Source: Byssovorax sp.
Lineage (GTDB): Bacteria > Myxococcota_A > Polyangia > Polyangiales > Polyangiaceae
Length of the DNA stretch: 38,051 bases
Assembly (NCBI GenBank): GCA_025362495.1
Contig: JANYGI010000021.1
Location: 1 to 38,051 of the forward strand
Direction: 5' to 3'
In this document: positions 18,454-26,845 of the stretch, in pieces
Numbering within the stretch: position 1 is the first letter of the stretch
Layout: every line of letters begins with the position of its first letter
Notes under the pieces: generated by a model
Databases searched by the model: none
Told to the model about the DNA's origin: nothing
What the model saw: the letters and a program-made list of their open reading frames with translations, nothing else
Made by a program: the position numbers and the translations under genes

Positions 18454-19884
18454 GTGGCTCTCGCCATCGGTAGCTCGTGCACGTCCGAATCTCCACCGCA
18501 AGACGAGCACATCACCTCGGTCGCGCAGGCCTACGTGCCCGGTCAGAACAACCCAGCCTGCATGGCCGCCGCCTGTCCCGCCGGGCAAGTTCGCACGTGC
18601 GGCGATGTCTGCGTCACGCCTGTCGCCGTCGGCGGAGTATGTTCGCAGACGGACTGCCTGTCGAACAGCGTGTGTGATCCGCACTTCGGAGCGAGCTGCG
18701 AGCCGACGTCGGTCATGGGAGTTTTCAAGTGCGCTGCCGCTCCGACCGGCAAGGGGATCCTCGCCGCGTGCACGCCGAGCAGCTCACTCGACTGCCCGGC
18801 GGATACGTTCTGCAAGGACTTGACCCAGTGCGCGGGTGGCTCGGCCCTGAACGGGTTCTGCGCCGTCGGCGTGGAGGAAGGGTACGTCTGCGACTCGAAC
18901 TGGACGGATGCCTACGACCCGTCGCACGTGAACAAGAAGTGCTCTCCGTGCATGCCAGGCACCGTGTGCATGCCGGCCGGCAGTGACGGTCTCAGGTATT
19001 GCCACAAGCCGTGCTCGACGCCGGCCACGTGCCCGTGCAACGACAATGGCGAGACGAACGCCTGCTCGGGCGGCAAGTGCTACGTGTGTCGCTCGTTCGG
19101 GGGTGAGTGCGACGACGAGCACGTGTGCTGCGATGAAGCCAACAACAAGTGTGGGGCGTTCTCCGGGACCTGCTGCAAGAAACCCGGTCAGACCTGCTCC
19201 GCACAGAGCGATTGCTGCGGCCCGACCGAGGTCTGCCTCGCGGGCGTCACGCGCATCTGCGGCACCTGCAGGAACCTGCTCGACTCGTGCGGCGCGGACG
19301 ACGACTGCTGCATGGGCAAGTGCAGCGGAGGCCAGTGCGTCGCGGATTGCGCGAGCGATGACGGCGTGACCGACTGTGACACCGGCCTGCTGGGCGAGTG
19401 CAAGAAGGGGAAGATCAGCTGCACCAAGACGGGGCCGATCTGCAAACAGACCGTTTTCGCCACGGCAACCGAGACCTGCAACGGGAAGGACGAGAACTGC
19501 GACGGGAAGATCGACAACATCGTGCAGTCGCCCTGTGACAATGCTCATACGTTCGCCGGCGCGGATACGTGCCAGTCGGGCTTCGTCTCCGGTGGCCACA
19601 AGGAGTGCAAGGACGGGCTTCAGGTGTGCGTCGGCACGGAGAACGTCGACTACTGCGCCGGGAGCGCGTGCAACGTGGTGCTCGCGAATGGCACGTCGTG
19701 CGGTGCCTGTGGCGGCCAGCATTGCGGCGGAACGTTCGGCCTCTGCACTCCTGGGTCGACCTGCTTCGCGGATATGGGGACCTCGATGACGACGTGCCAC
19801 GTCAACATGGGCTGCCCGTCGAGTTACGCGTGCTGGCACCCGAGCCAGAATGGAGCCTGTTGTGTCAGTAACTGTACACCTTGA
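18454..19884 (+). CDS. Cys-rich secreted lipoprotein with MopE-like motif
   Basis: 476 residues as open from GTG 18454; the likely real start is ATG 18375 across a C8 tract. The signal peptide ends in a lipobox (AIGSSC), so the protein is probably a surface or outer-membrane lipoprotein. The mature part is extremely Cys-rich with many CC and CxxC pairs and must be disulfide-bonded. Residues ETCNGKDENCDGKID match the 'putative metal-binding' MopE/PF11617 motif frequent in myxobacterial secreted proteins. No enzymatic domain is seen. Codons are less GC-rich than in neighbours, suggesting acquisition. Its end overlaps the start of the next lipoprotein gene by up to 35 bp, so the two are translationally coupled. 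Confidence 0.85.
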   Translation: MALAIGSSCTSESPPQDEHITSVAQAYVPGQNNPACMAAACPAGQVRTCGDVCVTPVAVGGVCSQTDCLSNSVCDPHFGASCEPTSVMGVFKCAAAPTGKGILAACTPSSSLDCPADTFCKDLTQCAGGSALNGFCAVGVEEGYVCDSNWTDAYDPSHVNKKCSPCMPGTVCMPAGSDGLRYCHKPCSTPATCPCNDNGETNACSGGKCYVCRSFGGECDDEHVCCDEANNKCGAFSGTCCKKPGQTCSAQSDCCGPTEVCLAGVTRICGTCRNLLDSCGADDDCCMGKCSGGQCVADCASDDGVTDCDTGLLGECKKGKISCTKTGPICKQTVFATATETCNGKDENCDGKIDNIVQSPCDNAHTFAGADTCQSGFVSGGHKECKDGLQVCVGTENVDYCAGSACNVVLANGTSCGACGGQHCGGTFGLCTPGSTCFADMGTSMTTCHVNMGCPSSYACWHPSQNGACCVSNCTP

Positions 19885-20839
19885 GGCTGCTCTTCTGACG
19901 CTGCTGCTCGCCGGATGCACTCCCTCCGTGGAGACCACTGTGCCGCCGGATGTCGTCCCTGCGTCTTGCACGACGGCTCTGCCGTGCGGTACTCCGGCAC
20001 AGAGCTGCTGCGCTTCGCCGGTCGTCGAAGGGGGCACCTTCAACCGGCTCAACGATCCGAAGTGGCCGGCGACGGTGAGCTCGTTCCAGCTCGACGCCTT
20101 CGAGGTCACTGTCGGTCGACTCCGCACATTCGTCGAGTCCTATCCCGGCTCGAAGCCGAAGGCGGGAGCGGGCGAGCACCCGAGTATCGCGGGATCCGGC
20201 TGGCGCGAGTCGTGGGATTCGAAGCTCCCGGCGACACAGGCCGATCTGCGAAAGTGGCTCGCAACCCGGCTGGAGTCGATACCACCGCAGCCGGAGCTGT
20301 CGGCCTACATTGCCTGGTCCGACGAGCCGGCGGGCCACGAGCAGGCGGCTGGCAACATGATGTCGTGGTATCTCGCGTTCGCATTCTGCGCCTGGGACGG
20401 CGGTCGGCTCCCCACCGGAGCCGAGTGGAACTATGCGGCCGTCGGCGGCGCCGAACAGCGTCCGTACCCGTGGGGGGACGTGGCCCCGGACCCTTCGTTC
20501 GCGGTGCTGCGCGTCTCGGAAAACGGCGCGCTGGAGGCGTTCTCACCTGTGGGGAGCAAGCCTGCCGGCGTCGGCCGCTTTGGCCAGCTCGATCTGGACG
20601 GCAACCGCTTCGAGTGGATGCTCGACGCCGAGGGCACGATGGATCCCGGCAGCAAGGTCGATCTTCCGCTGCCCTGTCATGATTGCGCCAAGGCAGAGAG
20701 TCCAATTGCGATCTGGCGCTCGCTGCGAAACCAGTCCTTCTTTCAGCTTCTCAGCAACGCTGGGAAGTACATGATCTCCGAGCCCGCTACATATTACGAC
20801 GTAGGGCTCGGCCTCCGCTGCGCCCGCGATCTGCCGTGA
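19850..20839 (+). CDS. Formylglycine-generating-enzyme-like (SUMF1) lipoprotein
   Basis: 329 residues from ATG 19850; GTG 19862 is also possible. A short signal peptide ends in LLLAGC, giving a lipoprotein. The body is a SUMF1/FGE-sulfatase domain: WPATVSSFQLDAFEVTVGRL, SWYLAFAFCAWDGGRLPTGA, EWNYAAVGG, RPYPWGD, LDLDGNRFEWMLD and the terminal GLGLRCARDLP. I do not see the paired active-site cysteines of true formylglycine-generating enzymes at their usual place near the C-terminus, so it is probably a binding or structural member. The start lies within the last codons of the Cys-rich lipoprotein gene, a strong sign that the two proteins act together at the envelope. A GGTGGGATGG hairpin follows directly. 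Confidence 0.82.
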   Translation: MEPVVSVTVHLEAALLTLLLAGCTPSVETTVPPDVVPASCTTALPCGTPAQSCCASPVVEGGTFNRLNDPKWPATVSSFQLDAFEVTVGRLRTFVESYPGSKPKAGAGEHPSIAGSGWRESWDSKLPATQADLRKWLATRLESIPPQPELSAYIAWSDEPAGHEQAAGNMMSWYLAFAFCAWDGGRLPTGAEWNYAAVGGAEQRPYPWGDVAPDPSFAVLRVSENGALEAFSPVGSKPAGVGRFGQLDLDGNRFEWMLDAEGTMDPGSKVDLPLPCHDCAKAESPIAIWRSLRNQSFFQLLSNAGKYMISEPATYYDVGLGLRCARDLP

Positions 20840-20849
20840 ACCCGAGCGA

Positions 20850-20882
20850 GGTGGGATGGCGGCTCGCGCGCTCCATCCCACC
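20850..20882. terminator. GGTGGGATGG hairpin after the FGE-like gene
   Basis: A perfect 10-bp stem, GGTGGGATGG (20850-20859) and CCATCCCACC (20873-20882), with a 13-nt loop, 10 bp after the stop. It is nearly identical to the hairpin at 17891-17923. Confidence 0.65.
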
Positions 20883-20888
20883 CCGCCC

Positions 20889-20983
20889 GCAGCACCGCGC
20901 CACCCCGAGCGCAGCACCGTACCGACCCAGCGCAGCACCCCGCCACCCCGAGCGCAGCACCGTACCGACCGACCGCAGCACCG
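20889..20983. repeat. Phased GCAGCACC direct repeats, 43-bp unit
   Basis: GCAGCACC occurs five times at 20889, 20911, 20932, 20954 and 20975, with spacings of 22, 21, 22 and 21 bp. Within this, a 30-bp block starting at 20898 is repeated exactly at 20941. The remaining stretch to 21199 is very GC-rich non-coding sequence in which I see no other feature. Confidence 0.85.
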
Positions 20984-21199
20984 CTCCACGCCCGCCGCAC
21001 GCGCATCGCAGGGCGGCCGCGCCGGCCCGAACCCCGACCGCCGCGCTGTCGCCCGCCGCCCTCCGCGCCGCTCCCCGCCGAACGCGCCCCCGCCGGCAGC
21101 GCCCTCCGCGCCCCACCACCCCGAGCGCGCCCTCGCCAAGAGCGACCTCCGCGCCGCGAGGAGCGGGCTCCGTAGCTCCGCCCCGCACCGCGCTCTCGC

Positions 21200-22765
21200 T
21201 CAGAACAGATCGCCAATCCGCTTGGCCAGGCTCCCGCCGCCGAACATCAGGCGCAAACCCTTCTTGAACCACGCATAGCTCTTCTCCGTGTAGGGGAATT
21301 GCAGCGGATCCTTCTCGCCCATGGGGATGCGGTCGACGCTGATGTGCTTGGTCGCGCACATCTCGCGCAAAGCGTCGTCGCCCATGGCCCTTCCAAAGCC
21401 GCTCTGCTTGATGCCGCCGAAGGGCGCGTCGCTGGTGGCGCCGTTGTTGAGCACGTCGTTGACGAGCACGCTCCCGGCCTCGATGCGCTCGGCGAGGCGG
21501 CGGCCGTGCTCGCGATCGGCCGAGTACACATAGGCGTTGAGGCCGAGGTGCGACTCGTTGGCGAGGCGGACGGCCTCTTCCTCGGTCGACACGCGCATGA
21601 AGGGGACGATGGGCCCGAAGATCTCGTCCTTCATCACTGTCATCGTGTGGTTGCAGTTGGCGAGCACCGTGGGCGCGAAGAACTGGCCCGGGCCCGGGCC
21701 GCGCTCGCCGCCAATGCGGAGCTCGGCGCCCTTGCTCACGGCGTCGGCGATGTGCTTCTCGGCGATCTCGATCTGGTGGGGGAAAATGATCGCGCCGACG
21801 TCGACGAACTCCTGGCTCGGATCGCCCTGGCGCAGCTCGCGGGTGAGCTCGACGACGCGATCGAGCAGGCGATCGTGGATGTCGCGGTGGGCGTAGACGC
21901 GCTCGACCGAGATGCAGACCTGGCCGGCGTTGGAGAAGCCGCCGAAGACGATGGCGCGCGCCGTCTTCTCGAGCTCGGCGTCGGCGCAGGCGATGAGCGG
22001 GGCCTTGCCGCCGAGCTCCATCACGCAGGGGATGAGGCGCTCGCCGCAGGCCGCGGCGACGCGCTTGCCGGTGGCGACGCCGCCGGTGAAGACCAGGAAC
22101 TGGATGCCGCTGTCGATGAGCGCGGCGCCCGTCGCGCCGTACCCGGTGACGACCTGGAACAGGTCCTCGGGGAGGCCGGCGCCGTCCCAGATCTCCTTGG
22201 CTTTGAGGGCGATCAGCGGCGTCACCTCGCTCGGCTTGAGGACGACGGCGTTGCCCGCGACGAGCGCCATGATCGCGTCGCGCAGGGGGAGCTGGAACGG
22301 GTAGTTCCACGGCGAGATCACCGCGACGACGCCGCGGGGCACGTGGTGCACGGTGCTCTTCCGGTGCTTCATCAGGTGGAGCGGGATCTCGCGCGGGGCG
22401 AGGACCTTCGGGGCGACCCTGGCGAAGTGGGTGGCGAGGTCGGCGACGACCATGACTTCGTGCAAGAGCGCCTCGTGGCGCGGCTTGCCGCACTCGCGCA
22501 CCAGCAGATCGACGATCTCGTCCGAGCGATCGACGATGGCGTCGCGGAAGCGGAGGATGCGCGCGCCGCGCTCCTCTGCGGGCAGGGCGCCCCACGCCTC
22601 CTGCGCGCGATGCGCGCGCTGCACCGCGAGCCGCACCTCTTCCGCCGACGTGTTCGGCGCCTCGCCGATGAGCTCGCCCGTCGCCGGCGCGTAGCTCCGG
22701 ATCTTGGTGCTCGCCTGCCCGTTCGAAACGACCCCATTCCCCACGACGCTCGCCATGTGACCCAT
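21200..22765 (-). CDS. NAD(P)-dependent aldehyde dehydrogenase
   Basis: 521-aa cytosolic enzyme oxidising an aldehyde to its acid. The cofactor and active-site signatures are complete: SPWNYPFQLPLRDAIMALVA (Asn154), VVLKPSEVTP, FTGGVATGKRVA, the catalytic base in VMELGGKAPL (Glu250) and the nucleophile in GQVCISVERV (Cys284), then DEIFGPIVPF and PFGGIKQSGFGRAMG. The set resembles succinate-semialdehyde or broad-range dehydrogenases; the substrate is not fixed. I chose ATG 22765 because GGAGGA lies six bases before it. The C-terminal tail beyond the core (YAWFKKGLRLMFGGGSLAKR) is basic and long and resembles that of long-chain or membrane-associated aldehyde dehydrogenases. This tail is the part duplicated at 17941-18097. 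Confidence 0.95.
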   Translation of the reverse strand: MGHMASVVGNGVVSNGQASTKIRSYAPATGELIGEAPNTSAEEVRLAVQRAHRAQEAWGALPAEERGARILRFRDAIVDRSDEIVDLLVRECGKPRHEALLHEVMVVADLATHFARVAPKVLAPREIPLHLMKHRKSTVHHVPRGVVAVISPWNYPFQLPLRDAIMALVAGNAVVLKPSEVTPLIALKAKEIWDGAGLPEDLFQVVTGYGATGAALIDSGIQFLVFTGGVATGKRVAAACGERLIPCVMELGGKAPLIACADAELEKTARAIVFGGFSNAGQVCISVERVYAHRDIHDRLLDRVVELTRELRQGDPSQEFVDVGAIIFPHQIEIAEKHIADAVSKGAELRIGGERGPGPGQFFAPTVLANCNHTMTVMKDEIFGPIVPFMRVSTEEEAVRLANESHLGLNAYVYSADREHGRRLAERIEAGSVLVNDVLNNGATSDAPFGGIKQSGFGRAMGDDALREMCATKHISVDRIPMGEKDPLQFPYTEKSYAWFKKGLRLMFGGGSLAKRIGDLF

Positions 22766-23075
22766 CGTCGTCCTCCGTTGACTCTGTGGCACGCCGTGGT
22801 GTTCGCGCGCGCCGGATGTTCGTGGGCGCGCCGTGTGTCGCCCCTCGCGAGGTCGCGCGCAGCCTCGCGCATCGCCCCGTTCGAAGGCCCAACCCTAGCC
22901 CCGCCCGGCCCTCCATTCAATTCGTCAAATGCCGAGATCGACTGGCCTTCTCGATGTCATCGAGTCCGTCACGGGCAGTCAGTGTCGAGCGCGACGAAAT
23001 GTACGGTGACGCGCCGTGAGCCCCGGGACATGAATTGACCGGCTCCGCTGGACGCGGCGTCACGAACGAGGACCC
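22766..23075. promoter_or_regulatory. Divergent intergenic region, dehydrogenase/glgB
   Basis: 310 bp between two divergent genes, so it must hold promoters for both. It is less GC-rich around 22910-23010. The only sites I can name are the two ribosome binding sites at its edges (GGAGGA for the dehydrogenase; GAGGA five bases before glgB). No clear -35/-10 pair, operator or small ORF stands out. Confidence 0.4.
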
Positions 23076-25499
23076 ATGATCTCTGCCGAAGAGCTCGAGC
23101 TCGTCGCCTCCGTCGAGCACCCCGATCCGCACCGTGTGCTCGGGCCGCACGCCGACGAAGAAGCGGGAGGCGTCACCGTTCGCGCGTTCCGCCCCGACGC
23201 GCAATCGATCGCGCTGCAGCTCGACGGCGGCGGGCCCGCGACGCCGATGCGGCGCATCCATCCGATCGGGATCTTCGAGGCGACGCTGCCCGGCGCGACG
23301 TCGCCGCTCCGCTACACGCTCGAGGTGCAAGGCGACCACGGGACGACGGTGGGGCGCGATGCGTACGCGTTCCCGCCGTCCCTCGGCGATCTCGATCTGC
23401 ACCTCGCGGCCGAGGGGACGCACCGCGAGCTCTACCGGCACCTCGGCTCCCACGTGCGCGAGGTCTCCGGCGTGAAGGGCACCGCGTTCGCCGTGTGGGC
23501 GCCGAGCGCGCGCCGCGTGAGCGTCTCGGGCGACTTCAACGGGTGGGACGGCCGGCTCCACGCCATGCGCCGGATGGGCCGCGGGATCTGGGAGATCTTC
23601 GTCCCCGACGTGGGCGAGGGCGCGCTCTACAAGTTCGAGGTCAAGACCATGCACGGCGTGCTGATCTTGAAGGCCGATCCTTACGGCCGCGCGATGGAGC
23701 TCCGGCCCAACACGGCGTCGAAGGTCGTCACCTCGCACTACACGTTCGACGACGCCGCGTGGATGGCCGCGCGCCGGGAGCCGCCGGTGTCGAAGCGGCC
23801 GATGGCGATCTACGAGGTGCACCTCGGCTCGTGGAAGATCCGGCCGAAGCCCACCGGCGAAACGAAGGGCGATCCGGCCGAGCGCTGGCTCTCGTACCGC
23901 GAGCTCGCGACGGCGCTCGTCGACTACGTGGCCGACCTCGGCTTCACCCACGTCGAGCTCTTGCCGGTGATGGAGCACCCGTTCGACGGCTCGTGGGGCT
24001 ACCAGGTGTCGGGCTACTTCGCGCCGACGAGCCGCTACGGATCACCCGACGATTTACGGTATTTCATCGATCGCTGTCACCAGCGCGGGCTCGGCGTGAT
24101 CCTCGACTGGACGCCGGCGCATTTCCCGAAAGACGCCTTCGCGCTCGGCCGCTTCGACGGGAGCGCGCTCTACGAGCACATGGATCCCCGCCAGGGCGAG
24201 CACAAGCAGTGGAACACCTACGTGTTCAACTACGGGCGCCCCGAGGTGAAGAACTTCCTGATCTCCAACGCGCTCTACTGGCTCGAGGAGTTCCATGTCG
24301 ACGGGCTCCGCGTCGACGCCGTGGCCTCGATGCTCTACCTCGACTACGGCGCGTCGAACGCGTGGGAGTGGGTGCCCAACAAGTTCGGTGGCCGCGAGAA
24401 CCTCGACGCCGTGGCCTTCCTGCGCGAGCTCTGCGACGCCGTGCACGAGCGCGTCCCGGGCGCCGTGCTCGCCGCGGAAGAGTCGACGTCGTGGCCCGGC
24501 GTCACGCGGGCCACGTACCTCGGCGGCCTCGGCTTCGACCTCAAGTGGAACATGGGGTGGATGCACGACACGCTCGCGTACTTCGGCTTCGATCCGATCC
24601 ATCGCAACTTCCACCACGGCAAGCTCACGTTCGGGCTGATGTACGCGTACTCGGAGCGCTTCCTGCTGCCGCTGTCGCACGACGAGGTCGTGCACCTGAA
24701 GAAGTCGCTGGTGTCGAAGATGCCCGGCGATCGCTGGAAGATGCACGCGACGCTGCGCTCGCTCTACGGGTACATGTGGGCCCACCCGGGGAAGAAATTG
24801 CTCTTCATGGGGGGCGAGATCGCGCAGTGGGGCGAGTGGAACTTCGAGAGCGAGCTCGAGTGGAGCCTGCTCGGCGAGGCCGATCACGCCGGGATGCAGC
24901 GCCTCGTGCGCGATCTCAACGCGCACTACAAGAAGTACGCGGCGCTCTACCAGCTCGACGACGAGCCCGCGGGCTTCCGCTGGATCGACGCCAACGACGC
25001 GCCCCAGAGCGTGGCCTCGTTCATCCGGTTCCCGGCGCAGCCGCGCCCGGCGCTGGCCTCCGTCGACGCGACGTCGCCGGCGCCGAGCGTCGCACCCGCG
25101 CCGCTCCCGCCGCGCGGGACGAAGGGCGTGCACGTGGTCTTCGTCGGCAACTTCACGCCGCTGCCGCGCCACGGCTACCGCGTCGGCGTGCCGCGGCGCT
25201 GTCGCTACGTGGAGGTGCTCAACACCGACGCGAAGGAGTACGGCGGGAGCGGCCTCGGTAACCTCGGATCGGCGGCGATCGAAGCCGTTCCGTCGCATGG
25301 ATTCGATCAATCGATCGTGCTGACGCTGCCGCCGCTCGGGGTGCTGTGGCTGGTGCCCGAGCTGCTGGAAGATCCCGACGGGATCGAAGACGAGGCGCCC
25401 GTGGCCGCGTTCGCGCTCGCGACACCGTCGACCGACGAGGAGCGCGTGGCCTCGACCGAGCGCAACACGGGTAGCGTCCCGCCGCGTCGGCGACGCTAG
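23076..25499 (+). CDS. glgB: 1,4-alpha-glucan branching enzyme
   Basis: 807-aa GH13 branching enzyme that makes alpha-1,6 branches in glycogen. In order: an N1 domain (HPDPHRVLGPH), a CBM48 domain (FAVWAPSARRVSVSGDFNGW), then the catalytic barrel with YEVHLGSWK, GFTHVELLPVMEHPFDGSWG, DGLRVDAVASMLYLDYG (nucleophile Asp414), AAEESTSWPGV (acid/base Glu468) and LSHDEVVH (Asp536). It is longer than the 730-aa E. coli enzyme. A Pro/Ala-rich insertion lies in the C-terminal domain (PAPSVAPAPLPPRG) and there is a charged tail of about 50 residues. The ATG at 23076 has GAGGA five bases upstream. No other glycogen gene is adjacent. Confidence 0.96.
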   Translation: MISAEELELVASVEHPDPHRVLGPHADEEAGGVTVRAFRPDAQSIALQLDGGGPATPMRRIHPIGIFEATLPGATSPLRYTLEVQGDHGTTVGRDAYAFPPSLGDLDLHLAAEGTHRELYRHLGSHVREVSGVKGTAFAVWAPSARRVSVSGDFNGWDGRLHAMRRMGRGIWEIFVPDVGEGALYKFEVKTMHGVLILKADPYGRAMELRPNTASKVVTSHYTFDDAAWMAARREPPVSKRPMAIYEVHLGSWKIRPKPTGETKGDPAERWLSYRELATALVDYVADLGFTHVELLPVMEHPFDGSWGYQVSGYFAPTSRYGSPDDLRYFIDRCHQRGLGVILDWTPAHFPKDAFALGRFDGSALYEHMDPRQGEHKQWNTYVFNYGRPEVKNFLISNALYWLEEFHVDGLRVDAVASMLYLDYGASNAWEWVPNKFGGRENLDAVAFLRELCDAVHERVPGAVLAAEESTSWPGVTRATYLGGLGFDLKWNMGWMHDTLAYFGFDPIHRNFHHGKLTFGLMYAYSERFLLPLSHDEVVHLKKSLVSKMPGDRWKMHATLRSLYGYMWAHPGKKLLFMGGEIAQWGEWNFESELEWSLLGEADHAGMQRLVRDLNAHYKKYAALYQLDDEPAGFRWIDANDAPQSVASFIRFPAQPRPALASVDATSPAPSVAPAPLPPRGTKGVHVVFVGNFTPLPRHGYRVGVPRRCRYVEVLNTDAKEYGGSGLGNLGSAAIEAVPSHGFDQSIVLTLPPLGVLWLVPELLEDPDGIEDEAPVAAFALATPSTDEERVASTERNTGSVPPRRRR

Positions 25500-25513
25500 C
25501 GGTTCGAGGTGCT

Positions 25514-26191
25514 TCAGGCCGCCGAGGGTGGCGGGGCCTTCTCGGCGGCCTCGGCGCGGCGACGGCGAAGCTCGGCGAGGGCGGCCGCGGGATCGGCGCC
25601 GACCGACGGCGACGGCGACGGCGGCGCCGCGGGCTGCGGGAGCCACATGTCGATGGTGGTGACGACGGCCATCCCGCCGAGCGTGAGCAGCATGGCGACG
25701 CCGGAGATGGGCATCAGGATCGCCATCCCCGCGCTGCCGCGGACGAGCCACGGCGCCGCGATGTGCAGCCCGGTCGTCGCCACGGCCGCGACGACGCCCG
25801 CGTGCTGGAGCCAGAGCGGGAGCTTCGCGAGCAGCCACAGGTGCGCGAGCACGAGGACGTAGATCGGGATCGTGAAGAGGTGAAAGTGCGTCACCTCGAG
25901 CAGCTTGCGCTCGGACATCTGGACGACGATCGCGCGCGGTTTTTCGGCCTCGGGGGCGAGATCGATCTGCGGCCCGCCCGTCGCCGGCTTCACGTCGAGC
26001 CTCGCGGGCGCGGCGACCTCGGCGCCGGCGTAGTAGGCCGCCGGCCCCGCGTCGCCGACCGCCGCGCCGTAGAGGCGCCACGAGACGAAGAGGCCGATCA
26101 CCGCCGCAATCGCGAACGCCGTGTAGAGCATCTTCGAGCCGAGCGAGACGGCCCGCAGGCGGCCCGGGACCGCCGCCTGGAACTCCCTCAC
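25514..26191 (-). CDS. His-rich 4-TM membrane protein coupled to FMN-binding protein
   Basis: 225-aa inner-membrane protein of no family I recognise. TM1 is at about 21-43, then an exported loop with PQIDLAPE (IDLAPE at 76-81), TM2 at about 102-121 (FHLFTIPIYVLVLAHLWLL), TM3 at about 130-149 and TM4 at about 157-180. The tail is Pro-rich then charged (PSPSPSVGA, ALAELRRRRAEA). Histidines 102, 104, 117, 130 and 143 lie in or near TM2-TM3, a pattern compatible with haem or metal binding. It starts with a GTG overlapping the stop of the FMN-binding gene (GTGA), so the two are coupled. Plausible role: membrane electron donor or anchor for the flavoprotein; this is inference. Confidence 0.7.
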   Translation of the reverse strand: MREFQAAVPGRLRAVSLGSKMLYTAFAIAAVIGLFVSWRLYGAAVGDAGPAAYYAGAEVAAPARLDVKPATGGPQIDLAPEAEKPRAIVVQMSERKLLEVTHFHLFTIPIYVLVLAHLWLLAKLPLWLQHAGVVAAVATTGLHIAAPWLVRGSAGMAILMPISGVAMLLTLGGMAVVTTIDMWLPQPAAPPSPSPSVGADPAAALAELRRRRAEAAEKAPPPSAA

Positions 26192-26763
26192 AGCGCGCCG
26201 CTCTTGAGCGCCGCGTCGAGCACCAGCGCGTCGCGCTTCACGCCAAGCGCGATCGATCGCGACGAGATGCTGGCGCCGCTGACGATGTCGATGTCCTTGC
26301 CCGCGGTGATGGCGTCCTTCGCCGTCTTGCCGGCGAACTGCTTGCGAAAGCGCGGGCTCCGGATCTCGTCGCCGTAAGCCTCGCGGTACTCCATGATCTC
26401 GACCCGCTGCACCGCGCCGCCTAGGTCGAACTGCACGGCGAAGTCGATGTCTTCGTGCAGGCCGCGCTCGCGGTCGAGGACGATGGCGTAGCCGTCGCGC
26501 TTGCCGTCGGTGTCGGCGATGTAGATGTGCCAGTCCTTCGCGACGCTGGGCGCGCCGAGCTTGGCCGCGATCGCCGTCGCGTCGGCGTCGGAGAGCGAGA
26601 AGGCCTTGTTGCCGACGTGCTTCGACGTCGCGAAGAAGCTGCCGAGCACCGAGCCCGAGGTCCAGTACTGCGCGGCGTACGCGGGCAGCGCCGCAGCGCC
26701 GGCAGCGAGCAGCACCGCGGCGGCGAGGATCCGGCTCGGCCGGTGCGTGAAGAGGGTGCTCAT
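26188..26763 (-). CDS. Periplasmic FMN-binding domain protein
   Basis: 191-aa exported protein. A signal peptide (about 1-30, ending LPAYA) is followed by an FMN-binding domain of the NqrC/RnfG type. The covalent-flavin motif appears as DIVSGASISS (159-168), with Ser165 at the position where Thr or Ser receives FMN from an ApbE-type transferase. Upstream DGYAIVLDRERGLHEDIDFA and VQRVEIMEYREAYGDEI fit the domain's strands. ApbE itself is not in the window. I chose ATG 26763; an ATG at 26811 would add 16 residues but overlaps the shared operator. It forms the first gene of a two-gene unit with the 4-TM protein (GTGA overlap). Confidence 0.85.
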   Translation of the reverse strand: MSTLFTHRPSRILAAAVLLAAGAAALPAYAAQYWTSGSVLGSFFATSKHVGNKAFSLSDADATAIAAKLGAPSVAKDWHIYIADTDGKRDGYAIVLDRERGLHEDIDFAVQFDLGGAVQRVEIMEYREAYGDEIRSPRFRKQFAGKTAKDAITAGKDIDIVSGASISSRSIALGVKRDALVLDAALKSGAL

Positions 26764-26791
26764 CGAAGAAGGTCGAGCGAACCTGTCATTG

Positions 26792-26811
26792 TTGAAAGTC
26801 AAAGTCAACAT
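26792..26811 (-). promoter_or_regulatory. Shared operator motif, copy A
   Basis: Plus-strand reading TTGAAA GTCAA AGTCAACAT, 28 bp before the FMN-binding gene start. It matches copies at 29571-29590 and 31407-31426 without gaps (TTGAAAnnnnnAGTCAAYAT). It is AT-rich in a very GC-rich region and carries inverted TTGA/TCAA half-sites. Confidence 0.65.
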
Positions 26812-26845
26812 GGGTCTCCGTTCGACGCAACGGCTGCGAAAGGCT

